A stretch of DNA of 64,000 bases from Apostichopus japonicus (taxonomy: Eukaryota > Echinodermata > Holothuroidea > Aspidochirotida > Stichopodidae). The translations under genes were made by a program, and so were the position numbers. A model generated the notes under the pieces. It had not been told where the DNA came from. It saw only the letters and a list, made by a program, of their open reading frames with translations, and made no database searches. Positions 56,820 through 64,000 of the stretch are shown here, one piece after another. How positions within the stretch are numbered: the first letter of the stretch is position 1; each line of letters begins with the position of its first letter. The stretch lies in assembly GCF_037975245.1 (NCBI RefSeq), contig NC_092567.1, positions 25,166,876 through 25,230,875 on the forward strand, read 5' to 3'.

Positions 56820-59800
56820 ATGGTGCAGATGAGTGCGATAGTAAGTATCACATTTTACATTCTGTTTGGTTTTCTATGTCATATATATTTTCGGACTAGT
56901 GTTGTTCGCCATTTCATAGCTGTAGTGTATATAGCAGCCATGCTTGTATGCGTGCGTATTACTAGTTAGTGGTCTGTATACCCGCAATCGTTAGACCGTA
57001 TTATTTACAAAGAAGGCACTGTTGATATTTATCGACAGAATCGTAGACTTCATTTAAATGCACAAATGGTTTTTCACGGGAACAGGAAGAAAAAGATCTA
57101 AGCTATCTTTGTTTCTTCACGTTTTCTGTGTTTGCATTGAATCAATATATATCAGTACGACAGTAGTACACAAACACAATGGTAAAGATAGAATTTGCCT
57201 TATTTGACACAGGGAATTAGCGTGAATTCCAATCCGGCTATTCCTAGGGTACCTGAAAAACACGTCGTGACGCTAAGGAGGTGGGGAAGGGGAGGGGGGG
57301 CGGGGTAAACGTGATATTGTTCAATGTAATCCTTCGCCTCAACGTACAACTCATGATGCAAGACATAACATATTAAAACACATATATAGTATAAGTATGG
57401 CTGTACACGTGTTTTGGAATTTGAATTGTTTATGAACTATACCTCATTCCCTCTCCCGACACCGTGAAATCTAAAATAACCTAAAGCTTAAATAATAAAT
57501 GAAAAAGCTTGATCCATATACTTCTCCCCTTAAGTATGGTGCTTGTGCAATCCTTATATGTTTAAGATAATTCGCTTTGTTCATGGAATGGTCTGTCGAA
57601 ACCTTTATTTTTTTATTCAAATAATATATAAAACTTCAATATCTGCTTCTCCTGGAGGTGGGGGAATGGGAGGGTGGGGAAAGGGTGACCGTGGACGGTT
57701 GTGAAACTGTGCCCATTTAGCAAATGTGGCAAGTTTTGAGTCACTAAATACAACCCCTTTAATAATTTCCAAACAATGTTGGGTTCAATGTGAAGACGGT
57801 GACTCGTACACTGACTGACATCGTGTGAAACGACTGAAAGCATGCATCTTTACGGGACTATAGTTCCGGGCACATCAAAGAAGGGACCGATTACAACGGT
57901 GCATGGTGGGTGGGAATTGCTTTCTGGAACCATGGAGCTATAAATACCCTCTACCGCAGGTCTGGGTTCCTACACGCGTTAACTCTTGGTGGCATACTCA
58001 AACACTGCCAAAGAAGGGAAGTGAAGGATCAGGGGGGGGGGGTGGGCGATATGTTGTAGGAAATAACTTAAATGACAAACTTGCGTGGGCTCTACGTCAT
58101 CCCAATGATTGTTACACCATTAGTAGTTTATTTATTTCTATTCAGCACGTACACAAGCTTGATAAAGAAATAATGATGGTGTCTCTACACATGCTCAAGT
58201 AGTCACTTCATAGTGTAGGGTCTTTTCCGAAAATGGATAAACTATATAGCGATGGGATGTACATTATCCTAGCGGTGTAATGAACCCAAAACCATATTAA
58301 CGACAAATTGTAATATATGTATAGCCCTGCTAAAACACGTCCCCTTTAAGAAGCTTTTAATATGGATTATCGACCTACGATATTAATATACCTGTGTTGA
58401 TATTGCAGCCAGGGAATATCTATATATAAATATTTATATCACGTCTTTGGTTTAACCCTTTGTACGGTTGATTAGTGCCCGATTATTAGTCGAGATTCCT
58501 AATGCAATAGGCCTAAGTACGGCTGGCCTAGGTCATTCCGCCTCGTGTAGAGAATCAATTATAAGGTTACTTTATCACACAATCTTTCATACATAAATAG
58601 TTTATATCTTCATACAGGATATCACCGTTTGTACTTAATAATGAATTCTATTTATAGCACGATTACATCGTTATTCATTAATAATCATCTTGAATACCGT
58701 ATCTGTCATTAAACCAAAGTACGTTCCATGCATGGTAAGTCCTTCCTGTTTGAATTTGTTACTGTGCGCTCAGCGTACCTATCAATACGCCCTGCAATCT
58801 CCGTACCCTTCACCGAGTCTAAATGGCAGGCGCTTCAAGATTACAGCAGTTACGATGAATTTGATTTAGTAGGTTGGTAGAATTATAGATTACAAACTTG
58901 GAAGGGGCAACGCTAACAAGTAAAACGGTTCTTTGACCTGAACAAGGGTACATGGGTTAGTTTGGGCAATTGTTTGAGCATATGGTGCGTCCACCACTAA
59001 TTGTTATGTTCAGAACGTTTCTACTATAAAGATGTACAGAAATACGGGTACGAAGTTGATTTGACAATGTTGCGCCTGACTTGAGACTGCTACTGAGAAC
59101 AACCCTCACATTAACACAAATCCTATAACTTGCCCCCTTTCGTCATTTTGTTTGCCTTGGACAATGGAGGAGGGGAATGGGGAGGGGAGGGGGGGGGGGG
59201 CGGGTAAGAGAGAGGGATGGTTTGGAGGTGTATACACAGTAGGCCAATACATCTTTGTACAGCATTTATTAAACGTGATTTGATTTATTTTTTTTTTCTT
59301 TGCAGGTCAAGTCGGTGGGACCACGTCTTCTACCTTTCTTTAAAACCAGTTTCTTGTTCTTCTTGTTGAAGCCGTATGAGAGCGGCCCGTCTGTCTATAG
59401 CGTGGTGGTTAAGTGTCTCCCTGTCATATGTCTATGCGGTTTTGTCATTACCTACATCCGGGGTGTTTCCATGCGCCAAAGATACTCACTTTGCATTTTG
59501 GCTGGATTGATCCTCTCCTGTTTTGGCGATGCGTGTTTAGTATTCTACAAACAGTATTTCATCCACGGACTACTTTTTTTCGCTCTAGCACATGTCCTCT
59601 ACATTGTCGCCTTTGGTGCACAACCATTGAAACTACCAGTAGCAATCATTTGTGGATTCTTCGCTGCTGGACTCTATGCGTTTCTTGTTCCTGGATTTAA
59701 AAATGAAATGGTTTGGCTATGTCTTATTTACGTTATATTGATATTCACTATGTTTTGGCGGGCCGTGGCTCGTATTCATCCGTTCGGTAATATGTGGACT

Positions 59801-60007
59801 TGGACGAAGATGTGCGCATGCATTGGCGCCCTCTTATTTCTTATATCAGACTTCTTCCTCGCTGTGGATAAGTTCCGTTTCGCTATTCCGTATCGCCATC
59901 AAATCGTCATGTCGACTTACTACTCAGCGCAACTTGGTATTGCTTTATCTGTGGTGGATATGTCACCGAAGCCGCAGAAATCCCTGGAAGATGACAAAAC
60001 GAAGTAG
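56820..60007 (+). CDS. TMEM86A: TMEM86A-like lysoplasmalogenase (YhhN family)
   Basis: Two coding exons, 56820-56840 (MVQMSAI, donor ATA|GTAAGT) and 59306-60007, give 240 residues, the same length I recall for human TMEM86A. The sequence VKSVGPRLLPFFKTSF is family-typical and about eight membrane spans are visible. GD at residues 81-82 (LSCFGDACLVF) and SD at 188-189 (LISDFFLAVDKF) are the conserved Asp motifs proposed as catalytic. HGLLFFALAHVLY and IVMSTYYSAQ are further conserved blocks. The enzyme hydrolyses the vinyl-ether bond of lysoplasmalogens in the ER membrane, releasing an aldehyde. The hydrophilic tail ends SLEDDKTK. AATAAA at 60034-60039 lies soon after the stop. Intron 1 (2.5 kb) has G-rich, quadruplex-like tracts. 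The TMEM86A versus TMEM86B distinction is not certain. Confidence 0.95.
57280..57690 (+). other. G-quadruplex-like tracts in TMEM86A intron 1
   Basis: Two G-run clusters on the transcribed sense strand, about 57282-57305 (GGTGGGGAAGGGGAGGGG) and 57657-57690 (four or more G-runs of 3-5 with loops of 1-3). A third lies at 59165-59205 just before the 3' splice site. Folding is inferred from the pattern. Confidence 0.6.
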
Positions 60008-62659
60008 ACTAAAAATTAATACATCGAAAGAGAAATAAAATCTACAAAATTGATGTAATATTTAATTGAGATATTTATTTTTGTCAGTAGTTATACATAC
60101 AAGGTATTTATAAAACTTGGATGCATTATTAAGTATTTTACCTTTGACGTAATGATGATCTCATAATGTACAGGGTAAAAAACGGGAGTCTTTGTAGTCG
60201 AGAATAACGTTTAGTAATAGTTCGGAGGTATTATTAAGTACTATTTGATACGGCAGCTGTTCAGAATAGGTTATAGGTTATAACAAGAGGAAGCTATGTC
60301 ATCATTGATGAGATTATATACAGTAATGTGAATATTTATTATGCAGACGATACAATGGAGAGTAATTTGTAGACAATAAATATTAATCTAATAGTTTGGG
60401 CCACAAAATATTCATTTCACCAATAATATTAACTTCATTTTTATTTCGTGGTTATATGAATAAGCTTATACAAATCGAAACGAAGATTGTTGGTATTTGG
60501 TTGTTCTTTGTATAGCCTAGGCTTATAAATCGCGCATGTAATATAAATGCTTGGTACTCTATATATTTATTAATAATAATAATAATTAATTATTAATTAA
60601 TAATAACCTGCTGGAAAGCGATGTAATGTAGGAAACTTTCAAATTATTTGCACCCTCTTCAAGAAAAAAAGTAAAATATTTGTCAATTTAGTTTGTTTGC
60701 ATACCGTACATCATGTGCTACGGTTTGTGCAATGTAAAAGGAAAGTTCACATGAAAATTTACTTTAGACGAAAATAAATTAAAATAAAATGGTTGCAAGC
60801 ATCGTGGTAAAATACATTGCAATTCCTACACAGCATTATCGAGAGTTTGATAATTACAATTGTTGCACCCTGTACCGTATAAGTTAACTTGCTGTTAAAC
60901 AGGTGTTATTCAAGTAAATGAGCACATGTACGTAACACTTCCCATATCAGCTTAAAGACCCTGTTTTATAATTTGCTGTTTATGAGCTAAAACTGTTTCT
61001 AATCGAAACTAGTCAACTTTCTGTGTTTTGTTTTTTTAGAAGAAAGCTCTCGATCTTCAACATGAACATGAGAACAGTAAGTCCCGTGTGGTGCTTTCTG
61101 CGCCTGCGTGCAAAGCTCAACTTACCTACCTCTGATCGTAGTATAGTATTTGGCTTTGGGATTTACGTACTGTTTTGTTCTTTGTATATCATAATAATAA
61201 CGTACTGTCGCTTAGATTCATTGTTATTCAAAACAAATATTGGAATTTGAAGCTTTCAATACCGGTTATAGGTCATAAGTATATTGCCGCCAACTACAGT
61301 ATATATGCAGTCGTAAAAATGACGAAATCTGATTTGAAGTATTTTTTTTTTCTGATCCTTCAAATGATCCATTTATAAATGATGGTTTGTGCGAGGGGAC
61401 AAGTAAATGTCCTAGTAAGCATAGGAGAATTTTTTTGGGATTGACGGTAACACGCCTGCTTTAAGTTGACTCATGGCTGACCATTATGTGACATTCTATC
61501 GGCCAGTCAGAAGGCTAAATTTAAACATGCTCAGCTATATACTGCAGCTTTAATATGTAACGAAACAACATTGCCAAAGACAGCAAACGCGTTCAATTAA
61601 ATTTTCAAAATACAAATCGTATTGACAATAGACAACAAGAAGATATAATGGTGACCATATTTGTAGTTTTAGCCTATTTTGAATGACATTTGCTTTGTCT
61701 TTATCTTGTAGTTAATCTTTGTTTTTGTTTGGTTATTTGATTTTGTAATCTACTATCATCATAATTTTCATAAGTTTTGTTTTTGATATTATTCAGGTAA
61801 TATTCTGCATTTTAACAGATATGAAGTGATTTTTCCTTAAAATGTCTCTATTCATCTCTAACCTCATGCACTTAGTTATGTGTAAAAGTTAGTTGGCCTG
61901 ACGTTTCGATCCTAGCAGGATCTTCTTCAGAGGCTCAGTTAGTTATGGCAGTAAGATGACTCGAGGTGTTCTTCAGCTGCAGTGCATATTGTGTTATCTT
62001 CTTTAAATCCTCATAGTTATTGATTGATTGGTTAATTAAGTAATACAGCCTTCCTCTCATTACACTTAATTTGCTGCTGTTTGTTGGGTATCGCTGTTTC
62101 TTATTGGTTGTGTATCGGCTTTGCTTCTCATAGCCGACGTCTCATTTTAATTTGTAAACTTCTTTTTTTAATTTTCAATTTTTTTTTTTGTCTTTGGTGT
62201 GTTGGCGCATATGTGTTTGTGAGCGGTTGGGTTATGTGTGATTAGGATTATGGGATAATGCCCCTTTTCACTACTATTTAGTATACAGAGATGGATTTCC
62301 AGTGACGTACGGTAGGTCGGGGATGCTTAGAGAGTGTAAACAAATCACTCGTCCCCGTCCCTACTCCCTACCCATGCATGGTAAATTAGTATATTCGTGA
62401 AGTTCAAAATCTACCAAAAAATAACGTCACCATTCTGTCTAAGACTGGCCACATAATTTGATGATGGCGCTGTTCTGCCACATACGACCTTTCTTTATTG
62501 TTGATGAGGTGATTTTCTCTGGTTCGTGTGTGTGTGTGTGTTATATTGGAGGAGATGCTTTTGGTTAATGCGATAAAAATAAATGGAAAAAGGAAACTCT
62601 TCTTGTCTTTATTTTTATGAGTTGAATTTGGTATTGTGTCCTTAATACTGTATATCGTT
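60008..62659. other. Intergenic region after TMEM86A
   Basis: Contains the TMEM86A 3' end, an AT-rich inverted stretch (60545-60607), and a hammerhead-like motif at 61896-61934. Otherwise nothing recognisable. Confidence 0.5.
61876..61945 (-). mobile_element. Penelope-type repeat with consensus hammerhead motif (copy F)
   Basis: On the minus strand (61934-61896): GCCU, core CUGAAGA, A, GAUCC-UGCUA-GGAUC, GAAA, palindromic ACGU, GUC, AGGC. Helix I (GCCU/AGGC) and helix II (5 pairs) are perfect. CUGAAGA is allowed because position 7 of the core is not conserved. This is the best preserved of the four copies in this family. The unique flank shared with copies A, D and E is shorter here. Confidence 0.7.
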
Positions 62660-63928
62660 CAGGGACGTAGCTAAGGCCTGATGATTGGGGGGGTGTAGTG
62701 TCTGAAATTCCAACTGGATGGGTTTTGGAGCAAGAAAATTCCGACTGCTGCCTTGTACCCATCCCCCCACCACCCCCCCCCCCCCCCCGTACTACTCGTC
62801 AACATTAACATGTCGAACGCGCGCGTAGCGCGCGGAAAATTTTTTCGATACATTTGTACACAGGCCCTCACTTCACAAACTTATTAATCACTCTGGCTAA
62901 GCAAGTTAGCAACTGAGTAAAGTTATCTGCTTCTAGGCTACATAGACTACTAACTACAAAAGCTTAATGTAACAAAGGGGAAATTGTTTTGCAACAAATT
63001 ATATTCGACGACATAGTGAATTACCAAAAAATACAGTGCTTTTTACTAGCACGCTTAATATTGTTTTCTTGGGGGGGAGGGGGGCTATTTATCACTCACA
63101 TGAAAAACTTTCAATTGTGCGCTTCATTCCAACTGAGCATTCAGAATGAAGTGAACAATTAAACATTTTGCAGAAAAATGTTGAGTTGACGAGATATGAT
63201 AAGTTGTCAATTAAACATTTTGCAGAAAAATGTCCAATTGACGAGATAGGCTATGATAAGTAATTGACAATTAAACATTTTCAGAAATTTTTCAATTGCT
63301 CAGTTAAAGCAACTGAGCAATCCAACATTTTTCTGATTTTGATAAGATTTTATCTTGTTATCTAAACAATTTACTGAAAAATGTCAACTTATGGGGCAAA
63401 GTTTTTCTTATTGATGGCATTTTTAAGCTTCCGTAGATTAACATTGCGCGTTTTAATCGTATACCATACAATGTATATCCTGAACTTATTTGAAGCTAGC
63501 GCACAGGGTCAACCCAGCAAATAGCAAAATTAATACATGAATTAACCGAATTGAAGCTGGCGAACTTTGTACAGTAGTTCTATTAGAATTTTTTTTTTTT
63601 TTTAGAGTATTCAAAATCATACGAAGTTTTGTATGGTGGAGTATAAGGATCGCGAGATACAATTTCTCAATGTGACAAGGAAAACGTGGTAAATATCACT
63701 GATCAAAGGTCAATTTTGACCAAAAATTTTAGGTCAATCAAAAATTACAAGAATATGTGAAAATGAGAGTGCGACAGTCGGAAAATTAGAATGCGACAGT
63801 TGGAAAATTTAGAGTGCGACAGTCGGAAATTCCGACTGTGGCACTGAAATTTTCCAACTATCGTCAGTTTTACCAAGATTGGGGGGGTGAGACACCCCCC
63901 CCACACCCCCCCTCTAGCGACGTCCCTG
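62660..63928. mobile_element. 1.27-kb hAT-type element with perfect 8-bp target duplication
   Basis: Ends CAGGGACGTAGC and, inverted, CAGGGACGTCGC are flanked by ATATCGTT at both 62652-62659 and 63929-63936. Next to both ends are G-rich or C-rich blocks. The interior has tandem CAATTAAACATTTTGCAGAA units (63157-63300) and repeats of GAGTGCGACAGTCGGAAA (63765-63830). No transposase frame is seen. Confidence 0.92.
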
Positions 63929-64000
63929 ATATCGTTGCATGGATTTGTTACAATCTGATAGTACCTTGCTGGGCATGAAAAGTATCCGAACTTTCCGACG

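Overview
The window is animal (metazoan) nuclear DNA. Five conserved protein-coding genes are split by GT-AG introns and embedded in AT-rich DNA full of tRNA-derived SINEs, Penelope-type debris, hAT-type elements, minisatellites and TA microsatellites. Protein resemblance to deuterostome orthologues and the style of the repeats suggest a marine deuterostome. An echinoderm, possibly a sea cucumber, is my best guess, but it is an inference. All exon models were built by eye from reading frame, splice consensus and phase agreement. Family names come from remembered orthologues, not from a search.

Layout. (1) 5567-19158, minus strand: a KIAA1549-family membrane protein with a 5.3-kb Ser/Thr-rich exon that carries two coding minisatellites. 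Its 3' end lies beyond the left edge. (2) 20571-31126, plus strand: FERRY3 (C12orf4), 13 exons, 548 aa, head-to-head with KIAA1549. (3) 32350-40572, minus strand: ATG13, 10 coding exons, 477 aa, tail-to-tail with FERRY3. (4) 42412-53039, plus strand: ribosomal protein eS10 (RPS10), 161 aa, head-to-head with ATG13. (5) 56820-60007, plus strand: TMEM86A-like lysoplasmalogenase, 240 aa. The rest is introns, intergenic DNA and repeats.

The genes do not form one pathway. FERRY3 (early-endosome mRNA carrier complex) and ATG13 (autophagy initiation) both act in membrane traffic, but their adjacency is probably ordinary synteny. Two head-to-head pairs suggest shared promoter regions.

The most interesting signals are in the non-coding part. 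Hammerhead-ribozyme-like motifs occur at five or six places: one in a tRNA-derived SINE with intact A and B boxes, one in a Penelope-like fragment with a GIY-YIG domain, and several in dispersed Penelope-type repeats. Splice sites are caught up in repeat growth: a 100-bp-period array in FERRY3 intron 8 repeats the exon-8 donor 13 more times, a 154-bp duplication copies a KIAA1549 donor, and an ATG13 minisatellite creates a 582-nt AG-free zone before a 3' splice site. Three hAT-type insertions have perfect 8-bp target duplications, and one terminal-inverted-repeat element sits inside a SINE whose uninterrupted relative is also in the window.
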